A stretch of DNA of 64,000 nucleotides, taken from positions 1,984,001-2,048,000 of the forward strand of contig NZ_CP075170.1 of NCBI RefSeq assembly GCF_024399315.1, written 5' to 3'. Both the position numbers and the translations under genes were made by a program. The number at the start of each line of letters is the position of its first letter. The stretch's first letter is position 1. Positions 1 through 8,379 of this stretch are shown here, piece after piece. This DNA comes from Chryseobacterium sp. MA9. Lineage in GTDB: Bacteria; Bacteroidota; Bacteroidia; Flavobacteriales; Weeksellaceae. The notes under the pieces are model-generated. The model searched no databases, was not told the DNA's origin, and saw nothing but the letters and a program-made list of their open reading frames with translations.

Positions 1-574
1 CTACCCTGGCCTTAAATTCATCTGAAAACTGATCGTCATAGACACGGCAGCTTATTTTATGAAGATGCTTCAGCTCAAAAGGTTTCACTTCATAGTTTTT
101 CTTTAAAGACCAATATTTTGAGTGGTGAATTTTGTACATACTTTCCTTTACACTCCATATAATTGTATAATAAGTATCGGCTTTATCTTCCGGAATAAAA
201 CCGCGCTCATTCTCATAGGTAAATTTATCAATCACCCTTAAAATCTTAGGATTGAACTTTTCGACGTCAATCCCTATTTTATTTTTAGAAATGGCAATGG
301 CAGCAAAGGGAAAAGAATGCGTAATGGAAATTTCCGCATCGTTGGGAGAAAGAAAAGGCTCTCTTTCTTTATATAAAATTTTAGAATCAGGCTTTAATCC
401 TTTCAGTAGCTTACGTACCATCAGGACTTCCAATAATTTTTTAGGATGGTAATCTTTTACCTTTTCAGCATTTTCCGGTTCCAGAAGTTTATGAATATCA
501 AGTTCTTCACTTTCATCATACTTCCAAACAAGGATAGTGGCATTATCATCTGAAAAATCTCGGTAAAGGGGCAT
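1..574 (-). CDS. 4'-phosphopantetheinyl transferase superfamily protein (3' end cut by window)
   Basis: My reading of the minus strand gives 191 codons from ATG at 574, running off the window edge. The translation contains ISITHSFPFAAIAIS, then GIDVEK, and later WSVKESMYK. These are the signatures of the Sfp/AcpT superfamily: the magnesium-binding Asp-x-Glu and the W-x-x-KE-x-x-K helix. Such enzymes move phosphopantetheine from CoA onto acyl or peptidyl carrier proteins in the cytoplasm. The gene lies downstream of the split-barrel gene on the same strand, with a 198-base repeat-rich gap between them. The substrate carrier protein cannot be told from the sequence. Confidence 0.85.
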   Translation of the reverse strand, partial: MPLYRDFSDDNATILVWKYDESEELDIHKLLEPENAEKVKDYHPKKLLEVLMVRKLLKGLKPDSKILYKEREPFLSPNDAEISITHSFPFAAIAISKNKIGIDVEKFNPKILRVIDKFTYENERGFIPEDKADTYYTIIWSVKESMYKIHHSKYWSLKKNYEVKPFELKHLHKISCRVYDDQFSDEFKARV

Positions 575-616
575 TCTTTTTTATATTAGACAAAAATACT
601 AAAAAGAAACCATTCG

Positions 617-771
617 AGAGGAGCTGGAGGATGGAAGCTGGAGGATGGAAGGTTACTATCCGTTATAAAAATAATTTTTATAACGGAAAAAGAATTCGTT
701 AATGAAAAACAAACTCTTTCTTGGCTTAATCTTTATCAACTTCCAGCATCCTTCTTCCAGCTCCCTGCTTA
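617..771. repeat. nested inverted-repeat element between two minus-strand genes
   Basis: The outer arms are imperfect inverted copies built from GGAGCTGGAGGATGGAAG-type sequence, at about 621-652 and 740-766. Between them, 660-671 and 675-686 form a perfect 12-bp hairpin (CCGTTATAAAAA, loop TAA). GGAAGCTGGAAG-like sequence recurs in other gaps of this window (8208-8240, 12262-12290, 27125-27157), so this is probably a dispersed non-coding repeat family. No ORF is present. Confidence 0.6.
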
Positions 772-772
772 A

Positions 773-1291
773 TTATTTAGACTGATGATTCACATCATTT
801 CTATGCTCTACAATTTCAAGATTCGCATCTACAAAATACGCGCTCCCGAATCCGTTTACATAAGATCCTTTCACAGGCTGTAAGGCTATTAAAATAAAAT
901 CTCCCATTTCAGAAATAATGTCTACTACTTTTCCGTGGGCTTCCTTAAGTTTTGCAGTAACATTATTCCATGTCTCTGAATCTCTTTCTACCTGAGAAGT
1001 GGTTGCTTCAAGTGTAAGACGTTCACGGGCATAGATCTGCTTTGTGGCAGATTCATCTTCAATAAACATCACAGAGGTTTTTCTTCCGTCAGCAAGGTTT
1101 TTAGTATGCTTTGCCATGAAGGATACCAGGATATAGAATGTCTGATCTACTTGTACAAAAGGAGCATAGCTGGAATTGGGGTTTCCTTCTGCATCTACAG
1201 TAGCCAGAATGATGCTTTTAGAAGCATTGATCAGTTCTTTTACTTTTGGAGCAACTGGCCTGGCTTTCTTTTCTGTATGATTTTGATTCAT
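773..1291 (-). CDS. HugZ-like / pyridoxamine 5'-phosphate oxidase family split-barrel protein
   Basis: This 172-residue protein starts with a basic tail, then ELINASKSIILATVDAEGNPNSSYAPF, the usual opening of FMN-binding split-barrel domains. The C-terminal part has GSYVNGFGSAYFVD, close to the region that follows the barrel in HugZ/HutZ haem-degrading proteins. It is shorter than full HugZ (about 250 residues) and consists essentially of the barrel alone. Members bind FMN or haem, and some take part in iron recovery from haem; which applies here is not shown by the sequence. It is transcribed away from ahcY. Confidence 0.75.
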   Translation of the reverse strand: MNQNHTEKKARPVAPKVKELINASKSIILATVDAEGNPNSSYAPFVQVDQTFYILVSFMAKHTKNLADGRKTSVMFIEDESATKQIYARERLTLEATTSQVERDSETWNNVTAKLKEAHGKVVDIISEMGDFILIALQPVKGSYVNGFGSAYFVDANLEIVEHRNDVNHQSK

Positions 1292-1410
1292 AATATATTT
1301 ATTTATGAGCTAAAATTAATTATTCATATTAAGACTAAATAATATTAACTCATGTTTAATCTCATAAAACTGAACTTGATCTGCCGTTTTTATATCTTAA
1401 TTATTAATCG

Positions 1411-1418
1411 TAATTTTG
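1411..1418 (+). promoter_or_regulatory. putative ahcY promoter, -7 box TAATTTTG
   Basis: TAATTTTG matches the Bacteroidota -7 consensus TAnnTTTG and lies 39 bases before the ahcY start codon. I see no -33 TTG at the usual 19-21 base spacing, so support rests on the -7 box and position only. Confidence 0.45.
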
Positions 1419-1457
1419 CCTTTCGTTATCAATTGAATTTAAAATTATTCATTACAT

Positions 1458-2771
1458 ATGAGTACTACAACACAATACGTTCCTTATAAAGTTAAGGATA
1501 TCTCCCTTGCAGAATGGGGTAGAAAAGAAATTACCCTTGCAGAAGCAGAAATGCCTGGTTTGATGTCTATCCGTGAAGAATACGGACCATCTCAACCCCT
1601 TAAAGGAGCAAGAATCGCAGGATGTCTTCACATGACGATCCAAACGGCTGTGCTTATCGAGACATTGGTAGCTTTAGGAGCTGAAGTTACCTGGTCATCT
1701 TGTAATATTTTCTCTACACAGGACCACGCTGCTGCTGCTATTGCTGCTGCAGGAATTCCAGTGTACGCGTGGAAAGGTTTAAATGAAGAAGAATTTGACT
1801 GGTGTATTGAGCAGACTTTATTCTTTGGTGAAGACAGAAAGCCATTAAACATGATTTTGGATGATGGTGGAGATTTAACAAACATGGTTTTTGATAAATA
1901 TCCTGAATTCACAAAAGATATCAAAGGTCTTTCTGAAGAAACTACTACAGGTGTACACAGACTGTACGAAAGAATGAAGAACGGAACTTTAGTAATGCCT
2001 GCTATCAACGTAAACGATTCAGTAACTAAGTCTAAGTTCGACAATAAATACGGATGTAAAGAATCTGCTGTAGATGCAGTAAGAAGAGCTACAGACGTAA
2101 TGTTAGCCGGAAAAAGAGTGGTAGTTTGCGGATACGGAGACGTAGGTAAAGGTACTGCTGCTTCATTCAGAGGAGCTGGTTCTATCGTTACTGTTACGGA
2201 AATTGACCCAATCTGTGCGCTTCAGGCTGCTATGGACGGTTATGAAGTAAAAAGATTAGATACTGTGGTAGATAATGCTGATATCATCATCACTACAACA
2301 GGTAACTTCAATATCGTAAGAGGAGAGCACTTCCTTAAAATGAAAGATAAAGCTATCGTTTGTAACATTGGTCACTTCGATAACGAAATCGATATGGCTT
2401 GGTTGAACAAAAACTATGGTCAGACTAAATCTGAAGTGAAGCCTCAGGTTGATATCTATACTATTGAAGGAAAAGAAGTAATCATCCTTGCAGAAGGTAG
2501 ATTGGTGAACTTAGGATGTGCTACAGGCCACCCAAGTTTTGTAATGTCTAACTCTTTCTCTAACCAGACTCTGGCTCAGATCGAATTATGGAACAACTCT
2601 GCTGCTTACAAAAACGAAGTATATATGCTTCCTAAGCACTTAGATGAAAAAGTAGCTGCTTTACACCTTAAGAAATTAAGTGTAGAACTGGAAACTCTTT
2701 CTCCTGAGCAGGCTGAATATATCGGAGTAGACGTAAAAGGGCCATTCAAGCCTGAATACTACAGATACTAA
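1458..2771 (+). CDS. ahcY: adenosylhomocysteinase
   Basis: S-adenosylhomocysteine hydrolase of 437 residues, the normal length. It splits S-adenosylhomocysteine into adenosine and homocysteine and so keeps cellular methylation running. Visible landmarks are the substrate-domain motif [11 protein letters not shown] (residues 186-196), the NAD-binding glycine motif GYGDVG (225-230), [18 protein letters not shown] near the C-terminus, and the conserved ending KPEYYRY. It is a single-gene unit: its own -7 box precedes it and a strong terminator follows. I looked for an S-adenosylhomocysteine riboswitch upstream and saw none. Codon usage favours AT-rich codons like the neighbours. Confidence 0.98.
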   Translation: MSTTTQYVPYKVKDISLAEWGRKEITLAEAEMPGLMSIREEYGPSQPLKGARIAGCLHMTIQTAVLIETLVALGAEVTWSSCNIFSTQDHAAAAIAAAGIPVYAWKGLNEEEFDWCIEQTLFFGEDRKPLNMILDDGGDLTNMVFDKYPEFTKDIKGLSEETTTGVHRLYERMKNGTLVMPAINVNDSVTKSKFDNKYGCKESAVDAVRRATDVMLAGKRVVVCGYGDVGKGTAASFRGAGSIVTVTEIDPICALQAAMDGYEVKRLDTVVDNADIIITTTGNFNIVRGEHFLKMKDKAIVCNIGHFDNEIDMAWLNKNYGQTKSEVKPQVDIYTIEGKEVIILAEGRLVNLGCATGHPSFVMSNSFSNQTLAQIELWNNSAAYKNEVYMLPKHLDEKVAALHLKKLSVELETLSPEQAEYIGVDVKGPFKPEYYRY

Positions 2772-2793
2772 GATTTAAATAAAATATGATATT

Positions 2794-2826
2794 ATCCCAC
2801 TATTTCTAAGATAGTGGGATTTTTTT
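2794..2826 (+). terminator. intrinsic terminator after ahcY
   Basis: ATCCCACTAT (2794-2803) pairs perfectly with ATAGTGGGAT (2811-2820) around a 7-base loop, followed by six T. Confidence 0.9.
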
Positions 2827-2849
2827 ATGCAGGTGTATAAGGCAGTCCG

Positions 2850-2857
2850 TATTTTTG
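2850..2857 (+). promoter_or_regulatory. -7 box TATTTTTG before the 2875 lipoprotein gene
   Basis: A full TAnnTTTG match lies 17 bases before the ATG and just past the ahcY terminator. No clear -33 TTG at standard spacing. Confidence 0.5.
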
Positions 2858-2874
2858 CTGGCTAAATTAACAAC

Positions 2875-3675
2875 ATGAAAAAAATCTTATTTCTGGGACT
2901 CATGAGCGCTGTGGTATTCTTTAACAGCTGCAGCAGCAATGATGATAATGAGGGAATCAAGACTTCTTCTGAACCCAAAGTATTATTAAGCAAAATCACT
3001 ACAGTTTACTACGACACCCCATCACAACCTCAAACCAGTGTAGAAACCCTTGAATACAACAGTCAGGGAGAGCTTATAAAAACCTTATCCGCTTCCGGAG
3101 CTTCCACATTTGAATACAATAACGGGAAACCTGCAAGGATCAATCATTACAATACCAGCCAGACACTGGAATACTATTCTGTTTTTAATTATAACGGAGA
3201 TCAGCTGGCAAGCGTTAAAGCAATCTACCCTAACCCGAATTTCAACAGAACGATTACCTTTAACTATAATACAAGCGGGCAAGTTATTTCTTCCACCCTT
3301 TGCCAGTCACCAGACTGCTCGAATCCAGGAATTGATACTTATACTTATGATGGAAACAATATTTCATCAGAAACTTCAGAAACCGGAGGCTCCAGCTTCA
3401 GCAATAAAACTGTTTTTTCGTATGATGATAAACTGAACCCATATACGAATATCAACAAGTATCTTAGAATTATGATGGGCAGAGCTATTGTTATGAGCCC
3501 AAATAATTATCTGACAGAAAAGATAAGCTACAAAAGTAATGGTGTCTGGATACAAAACCAAACCAGAACCTCTACTATACAATACAACAGCGCTGGTTTA
3601 CCTGTTCAGATTATCTCAAAAGAAGCCAACGGAAACCTTTCCGTACAATACAATTACGAATATATTTCTCAATAA
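2875..3675 (+). CDS. lipoprotein with YD-like beta repeats, function unknown
   Basis: A 266-residue protein with a lipoprotein signal (VVFFNSC, Cys19). The acidic stretch SSNDDNE after the lipid cysteine resembles the surface-export signal described for Bacteroidota lipoproteins. The rest is a series of short strands of the form YNxxGxLI/VxxL (for example EYNSQGELIKTL, NYNGDQLASV, TYDGNNISSE, QYNSAGLPVQI), like the YD hairpins of RHS-type proteins. No catalytic motif is visible. It is probably an outer-surface beta-sheet protein. It sits alone between its own -7 box and a terminator. Confidence 0.75.
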   Translation: MKKILFLGLMSAVVFFNSCSSNDDNEGIKTSSEPKVLLSKITTVYYDTPSQPQTSVETLEYNSQGELIKTLSASGASTFEYNNGKPARINHYNTSQTLEYYSVFNYNGDQLASVKAIYPNPNFNRTITFNYNTSGQVISSTLCQSPDCSNPGIDTYTYDGNNISSETSETGGSSFSNKTVFSYDDKLNPYTNINKYLRIMMGRAIVMSPNNYLTEKISYKSNGVWIQNQTRTSTIQYNSAGLPVQIISKEANGNLSVQYNYEYISQ

Positions 3676-3682
3676 TAGTAAG

Positions 3683-3706
3683 CTCTCCAGTTTGGGGAGT
3701 TTTTTT
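3683..3706 (+). terminator. intrinsic terminator after the 2875 gene
   Basis: CTCTCC (3683-3688) pairs with GGGGAG (3694-3699), one G-T wobble, loop AGTTT, followed by seven T. Confidence 0.8.
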
Positions 3707-3709
3707 ATG

Positions 3710-3792
3710 AGCTAATTCCCGCTATCCGCTCATACTCCTCACGCCAGGCTATCCCACATCTATGTTCCGGGGTAACCGCTGCTATCGGGGCT
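3710..3792 (+). repeat. dispersed 83-base intergenic repeat, copy 1
   Basis: The left 31 bases (CCCGCTATCCGCTCATACTC and flanks) and the right end (GGGGTAACCGCTGCTATCGG and on) are nearly identical to 40231-40311, in the same orientation, while the middle differs. From memory, similar sequences occur after many Chryseobacterium genes. No ORF inside. Confidence 0.75.
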
Positions 3793-3836
3793 AGGGGAAA
3801 AATTTTGAATTAAATCATCCTTAAGTATTCAATAGG

Positions 3837-3857
3837 AACGGACTTTAGTCCGTTTTT
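3837..3857. repeat. small palindrome, CTTTAG type
   Basis: CGGACT-TT-AGTCCG (3839-3852) followed by a T run, in the 326-base gap before the YiaA gene. It resembles the GGCTAAAGCC palindromes at 45379-45392 and 45419-45428. The remainder of the 3676-4001 gap holds the terminator and the 83-base repeat, and I see nothing else in it. Confidence 0.5.
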
Positions 3858-4001
3858 ACAATGGAACAAAATCAACAGGCTTTAACCAAAACATAAACTT
3901 TCTTCATACAGCTATTCAGTATTTTCCCCATATTTCCTTTCTGTCAGGCTTATATTTACAAAAAAAGAATATCTTAGCCCTCTTAAATAAAACATTAAAC
4001 T

Positions 4002-4394
4002 ATGAAAAAACAAAGAGTATCGAATGCATTCGTCGCTGCATCATGGGTAGCATTGGGAGCAGGAATGATCGGTTTTATTGTTGGTCTTGCAAGAGCTGAA
4101 ATGCTGCTGAATGAAAAAGGATATTATTTCACTATTCTTCTTTATGGCTTATTTGCCGTTGTTTCTTTACAAAAAGCAGTACGGGACAGATTAGAAAATA
4201 TTCAGGTAACCGATATTTATTATGGTATCTGCTGGTTTGCCACATTATCATCTATTGTATTACTGGCCATTGGACTTTGGAACGCAACTATTCTACCAAG
4301 TGAAAAAGGTTTTTATGCCTTTGCCTTTCTGCTCGCTCTCTTCGGGGCCATCGCAGTCCAGAAAAATACACGTGACAATATGCTTCAGGAATAA
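4002..4394 (+). CDS. yiaA: YiaA/YiaB family inner membrane protein
   Basis: A 130-residue integral membrane protein made of two similar halves. Each half has two transmembrane helices (about residues 9-30 and 40-58, then 72-90 and 103-118) and a basic tail (QKAVRDR in the first, QKNTRDN in the second). This internal repeat, with the GYYFTILLYGLFAVVSLQK and GFYAFAFLLALFGAIAVQK segments, is the hallmark of the YiaA/YiaB two-helix domain. No function is established for the family; it is often linked to envelope stress. Single-gene unit with its own terminator. Confidence 0.85.
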   Translation: MKKQRVSNAFVAASWVALGAGMIGFIVGLARAEMLLNEKGYYFTILLYGLFAVVSLQKAVRDRLENIQVTDIYYGICWFATLSSIVLLAIGLWNATILPSEKGFYAFAFLLALFGAIAVQKNTRDNMLQE

Positions 4395-4397
4395 AGT

Positions 4398-4425
4398 AAA
4401 ACTCTCCAAAACGGAGAGTTTTTTA
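4398..4425 (+). terminator. intrinsic terminator after yiaA-like gene
   Basis: AACTCTCC (4400-4407) pairs with GGAGAGTT (4413-4420) around AAAAC, with T run after. Confidence 0.88.
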
Positions 4426-4579
4426 TTTGACAACAATAAACAATATTCAAAAAAATAACGAATAATATTATTGATATTTTAAAATTTCATTATATTTATA
4501 TCATAAAATAGAGATATAATTAAAAACATTCACATATCTTTATTTTTCATCTTAAAAACTAATACCATAAACGATAAGC

Positions 4580-5902
4580 ATGATTTTAAAAAAAATCCCT
4601 GTACTCATTTGCCTTTTACTCATATTCATAGCAAAAGCACAAAATGAGTTCATCACCATCTGGAAAACCCAAAATGCACAACTCATTAAATTTCCCGGCC
4701 GGGGAACCAACTTCCAGGTATCCTGGGAAGAGATAGGATATCCTCAACATTCCGGAACAATGTATAATGTAACCTCGACTACTGAATTCATTATTAGCCT
4801 AGGAGCACCATTAAACCCATCTCCTGCCCAGGCCAGCTACAAAATCAAAATCAGTGACGGAAACGGAAGCTTTGATCAGGTGAGATTCTTCGACAATACA
4901 TTAATTCCCACTTATAATGCTTCAGACCGCTCAAAAATTACTCAAATTGCCCAATGGGGAAATATAAAATGGAAAAGCTTTGACAATGCTTTTGTATTCT
5001 GTGACTATATGGATGTGACGGCTACTGATGCACCAGACCTCAGCATGGCAACCAGCATGCGCCAGATGTTTTATTTATGTACTTCACTAATTGGCAATTC
5101 TTCTTTCAATACATGGAATACCTCTACCATTACAGATATGTATTATATGTTTGGCGATGATTATCAGTTTAACCAGCCAATTGGCAGCTGGGATACTTCC
5201 AATGTTACAGATATGTCCTATATGTTTGATGCAACGGGATTCAACCAGCCTCTTGGCGAATGGAATACAGCAAACGTGACAACCATGGAACATATGTTTC
5301 ATTATGCTGAAAACTTTAATCAGGATCTTCAAAACTGGAATACTGGAAATGTTACCAATATGAACGAGATGTTCCACGATACAGCTTTTAATCAGAATAT
5401 TGGGAGATGGAATCTTAGTTCATTAACAAGTGCTACCGGCATGTTTCTCAATTCTGCAATGAGTTGTTTAAATTATGATAAAACGCTTTACGGATGGAGC
5501 CAGAGCTCATCAACACCTAATAATATTAATCTATCAAGTGTATCACCATTGGTCTATTCTCATGCTGATGCTGTAGCTGCAAGAAACTATTTAATCAATA
5601 ATAAAGGCTGGACAATATCCGGTGATGTTTACAATGGATTATGCAATCAGACACTTTCAACTTCTGAAACGGATATCAGCACTCAACCCGTCATCTATCC
5701 GAATCCGGTAAAAGATCATATTTATCTGAAAAACATCCCGAATCCGGTAAATTATATTATAACCGATATGAGTGGAAGAACTGTTGCCAAAGACAATCTG
5801 AAACATGAAGAAATTACTGTCAGATTTTTATCTCCGGGAAATTATATTCTGCAGATCTTGACAAAGAATAAGATTCATTCATTTCCATTCATTAAGAAAT
5901 AA
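4580..5902 (+). CDS. BspA-like DUF285 repeat protein with T9SS sorting domain (paralogue 1)
   Basis: A 440-residue secreted protein. A signal peptide (ICLLLIFIAKAQN) is followed by an N-terminal domain with FPGRGTNFQVSWEEIGYP, then about five DUF285 units of roughly 24 residues on the pattern FNQPIGSWDTSNVTDMSYMF. Next comes a conserved cap (NYDKTLYGWSQ to GWTISGDVYNGLC) and a C-terminal type A sorting domain (IYPNPVKDHIYL to FPFIKK), which marks it for T9SS export and attachment at the cell surface. DUF285 proteins are treated as leucine-rich-repeat-like adhesins; the ligand is unknown. It lies 32 bases before a longer paralogue, evidently a tandem duplication. Confidence 0.88.
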   Translation: MILKKIPVLICLLLIFIAKAQNEFITIWKTQNAQLIKFPGRGTNFQVSWEEIGYPQHSGTMYNVTSTTEFIISLGAPLNPSPAQASYKIKISDGNGSFDQVRFFDNTLIPTYNASDRSKITQIAQWGNIKWKSFDNAFVFCDYMDVTATDAPDLSMATSMRQMFYLCTSLIGNSSFNTWNTSTITDMYYMFGDDYQFNQPIGSWDTSNVTDMSYMFDATGFNQPLGEWNTANVTTMEHMFHYAENFNQDLQNWNTGNVTNMNEMFHDTAFNQNIGRWNLSSLTSATGMFLNSAMSCLNYDKTLYGWSQSSSTPNNINLSSVSPLVYSHADAVAARNYLINNKGWTISGDVYNGLCNQTLSTSETDISTQPVIYPNPVKDHIYLKNIPNPVNYIITDMSGRTVAKDNLKHEEITVRFLSPGNYILQILTKNKIHSFPFIKK

Positions 5903-5934
5903 CAATAAAAACTAATAACCATAAAACTGTAAAC

Positions 5935-7608
5935 ATGATTTTAAAAAAAGCTTCAACGCTCATTTTTCTTTTGCTGATATTCCTGGCAAATGCCCAAAAT
6001 GAGTTCATTACGGTATGGAAACCCAGCCTTACCCCACCTTCCTATCCTTATGCAGGTATTCCTGTTAACTCAAATAATAATCAAATTTGGTTTCCCGGAA
6101 GAGGGACAAACTATCAAATCTATTGGGAAGAAATAGGCTATCCTTCGCATAATGCCACTTTAACGAATGTAACTTCTGCTTATCAGACCCTGATCAATTT
6201 CGGAGTTCCACACAACCCCAATCCATCAGATGCCACTTACCGGTTAAAAGTAAGTAACGGAAACGGAAATTTTCACCAGATAAGATTTGCCGACTGGGAT
6301 ATGTTTAATGATAACGGAATTGTAGGAGATGTTCATAAAATACAATTGATAGAACAATGGGGAGATATTCAGTGGTCATCTATGGAACAGGCATTCCAGG
6401 CATGTAAAATTTTAGATTTTACAGCAACAGATGTTCCTGATCTGAAAGAGGTAACTGATATGTCACACATGTTTTTAGGCTGTTATAGCTTAGTGGGAAA
6501 CTCCACTATCAATGCCTGGAATACTTCCAATGTAACAACACTACTGGGAACATTTTCAGGATGTTTTGTATTCAATCAGCCGGTTGGAGACTGGAACACG
6601 TCCAATGTTACCATGATGGGTATAACATTCAGTGCGGCAAAGCTTTTCAATCAACCACTGGACAATTGGGATACTTCTAAAGTAACTGCTACTACCGCTA
6701 TGTTTAGTGGGGCAACTCAATTTAATCAACCTATTGGAAACTGGGATATGTCTAGTAATCTTGATGCAGAATTTATGTTTTCGAATGCTATAAATTTCAA
6801 TCAACCACTCGGAAACTGGAATACCTCACAAATCATAGAAATGAATCATATGTTTAATGGAGCAAAGGCTTTCAATCAGGATATATCTGATTGGGACACA
6901 AGCAGTGCCGCCATTATGAATGGTATGTTTTATAATGCTGAGAATTTTAACAGCAATATCTCCAATTGGGATACCAGAAAAGTAGAATGGATGCAGGATA
7001 TGTTCAATGGTGCCAAGAAATTCAACCAGAATATAGGAAAATGGAATGTAGCTTTAGTAAAAAACATGAATAATATGTTCAGTAATGCGATTCTTTTTAA
7101 TCAAAATTTAGGAAGCTGGAATTTGGGTTCTTTACTGTACGCCTCTAATATGTTTAAAAACTCAGCACTGAACTGCCAGAATTATGACAGCACACTGTAT
7201 GGCTGGAGTCTGAATCCTTCAACGCCAAATAATATTAACCTATCCTCAGTTTCTCCTCTTACTTATTCTCATAATGCAGCAGTAACTGCAAGAAACTATC
7301 TGATTAACAGCAAAGGCTGGACAATCAGTGGAGATACGTATAACGGAGAATGTCAATCCTTCCTTGGAACTTCTGATATAAAGGTGAAAGGTGATCTCAG
7401 CATATATCCAAATCCCGCCACTCATATTATTTATGTAAAAAATTCCGGTGCAAAAGATTTCAAAATTATTGATCCAAGCGGAAGAATTGTTTTAAGCGGA
7501 AATTTGAGGGATGAGCAGATTAACATTCAGGCCTTAACTCCTGGAAATTATATTCTACAACTGATTCTGAAAGATAAAACAGTCTCTTCAAAATTTATTA
7601 AGAAATAA
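5935..7608 (+). CDS. BspA-like DUF285 repeat protein with T9SS sorting domain (paralogue 2)
   Basis: A 557-residue paralogue of the preceding gene with the same plan: signal peptide (FLLLIFLANAQN), N-terminal domain containing FPGRGTNYQIYWEEIGYP, DUF285 units, the same YGWSLNPSTPNNINLSSVSP cap, and a type A sorting domain (IYPNPATHIIYV to SSKFIKK). The extra length is nearly all repeat: about ten FNQPxGNWxTS units against about five. Both genes share the start MILKK and an almost identical region before it, so the duplication probably included the start-site context. The two genes probably form one transcript ending at 7641. Surface protein; binding partner unknown. Confidence 0.88.
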   Translation: MILKKASTLIFLLLIFLANAQNEFITVWKPSLTPPSYPYAGIPVNSNNNQIWFPGRGTNYQIYWEEIGYPSHNATLTNVTSAYQTLINFGVPHNPNPSDATYRLKVSNGNGNFHQIRFADWDMFNDNGIVGDVHKIQLIEQWGDIQWSSMEQAFQACKILDFTATDVPDLKEVTDMSHMFLGCYSLVGNSTINAWNTSNVTTLLGTFSGCFVFNQPVGDWNTSNVTMMGITFSAAKLFNQPLDNWDTSKVTATTAMFSGATQFNQPIGNWDMSSNLDAEFMFSNAINFNQPLGNWNTSQIIEMNHMFNGAKAFNQDISDWDTSSAAIMNGMFYNAENFNSNISNWDTRKVEWMQDMFNGAKKFNQNIGKWNVALVKNMNNMFSNAILFNQNLGSWNLGSLLYASNMFKNSALNCQNYDSTLYGWSLNPSTPNNINLSSVSPLTYSHNAAVTARNYLINSKGWTISGDTYNGECQSFLGTSDIKVKGDLSIYPNPATHIIYVKNSGAKDFKIIDPSGRIVLSGNLRDEQINIQALTPGNYILQLILKDKTVSSKFIKK

Positions 7609-7611
7609 AAC

Positions 7612-7641
7612 AAAAAGCCTCGCTGTACAGTGAGGCTTTTA
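7612..7641. terminator. shared terminator between the DUF285 pair and purE
   Basis: AAAAGCCTC (7613-7621) pairs with GAGGCTTTT (7632-7640). The stem is flanked by A and T runs, so it can act on both converging transcripts. Confidence 0.85.
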
Positions 7642-7660
7642 TTTTGAGTTTAAAGATCAA

Positions 7661-8170
7661 CTATTTGTCAAAATGATTGGGATGCTGAGCTTTGATATCC
7701 TCTACTGTTCCCAATACTTTATCTTTTAAGGAATCCTGATATTTCTGAAGTTTTGCTGCTACTTCTTCATTACCGCTTCCTAAAATTTTTGCTGCTAAAA
7801 TCCCTGCGTTCAAAGCACCGTTCAAAGCTACGGTAGCCACCGGAATCCCACCTGGCATCTGAAGAATAGATAAAACAGAATCCCATCCGTCTATTGAATT
7901 ACTGGACAAGATTGGAACTCCAATTACAGGAAGTGTAGTACAGCTTGCCACCATTCCAGGAAGATGCGCTGCTCCTCCAGCTCCAGCTACAATTACCTTC
8001 AGGCCTCTTTCATGAGCCGTTTTTGCATAATCGAACATTCTTTCCGGTGTTCTGTGTGCTGAAACTACAGTGAGTTCATAAGGGATATCAAGGCTTTTAA
8101 GAAAATTTGCAGCCTGTTCCATGATCGGCAGATCACTCTGACTGCCCATAATAATTCCTACCATCTTCAA
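7661..8170 (-). CDS. purE: N5-carboxyaminoimidazole ribonucleotide mutase
   Basis: Class I PurE of 169 residues. It moves the carboxyl group from N5-CAIR to give CAIR in purine synthesis, using the product of PurK. Visible motifs are GSQSDLP near the N-terminus (substrate loop), SAHRTPERM with the catalytic histidine, and AGGAAHLPGMVAS plus LPVIGVP. The length is normal. PurK is encoded on the same strand 5 kb away (13525-14637) rather than next door. A -7 box (TATCTTTG on the minus strand) lies 14 bases upstream of the start. Confidence 0.97.
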   Translation of the reverse strand: MKMVGIIMGSQSDLPIMEQAANFLKSLDIPYELTVVSAHRTPERMFDYAKTAHERGLKVIVAGAGGAAHLPGMVASCTTLPVIGVPILSSNSIDGWDSVLSILQMPGGIPVATVALNGALNAGILAAKILGSGNEEVAAKLQKYQDSLKDKVLGTVEDIKAQHPNHFDK

Positions 8171-8184
8171 TTTTATTAGATGTT

Positions 8185-8192
8185 CAAAGATA
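8185..8192 (-). promoter_or_regulatory. -7 box TATCTTTG before purE
   Basis: On the minus strand TATCTTTG fits TAnnTTTG and ends 14 bases from the purE ATG. No good -33 element was seen. Confidence 0.5.
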
Positions 8193-8350
8193 AAAAATAA
8201 AAATGTAAAGCTGGAAGTTAGAGGAAATAAGCTGGAAGTTCTTTTATCACAATCAAATATTTAAATCAAAGTCTGCCCCATTATTTCCTTTCTCATCTGT
8301 ATCACCAAAAATTGAAACAACTGTATCCATTCTTTTTACTATAAAACTTC

Positions 8351-8358
8351 TACATTTG
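8351..8358 (+). promoter_or_regulatory. -7 box TACATTTG that decides the start of the DMT transporter gene
   Basis: TACATTTG fits TAnnTTTG exactly. The open frame reaches back to a TTG at 8356, inside this box, so translation must begin downstream. TTG at 8380 is the first suitable codon. Confidence 0.55.
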
Positions 8359-8379
8359 TTTGTTACACTACTTATTGCG

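Noticed and set aside
1292..1457. Possible SAH or SAM riboswitch upstream of ahcY
   Set aside because: The gap is AT-rich and shows none of the conserved blocks or stems of these riboswitches.
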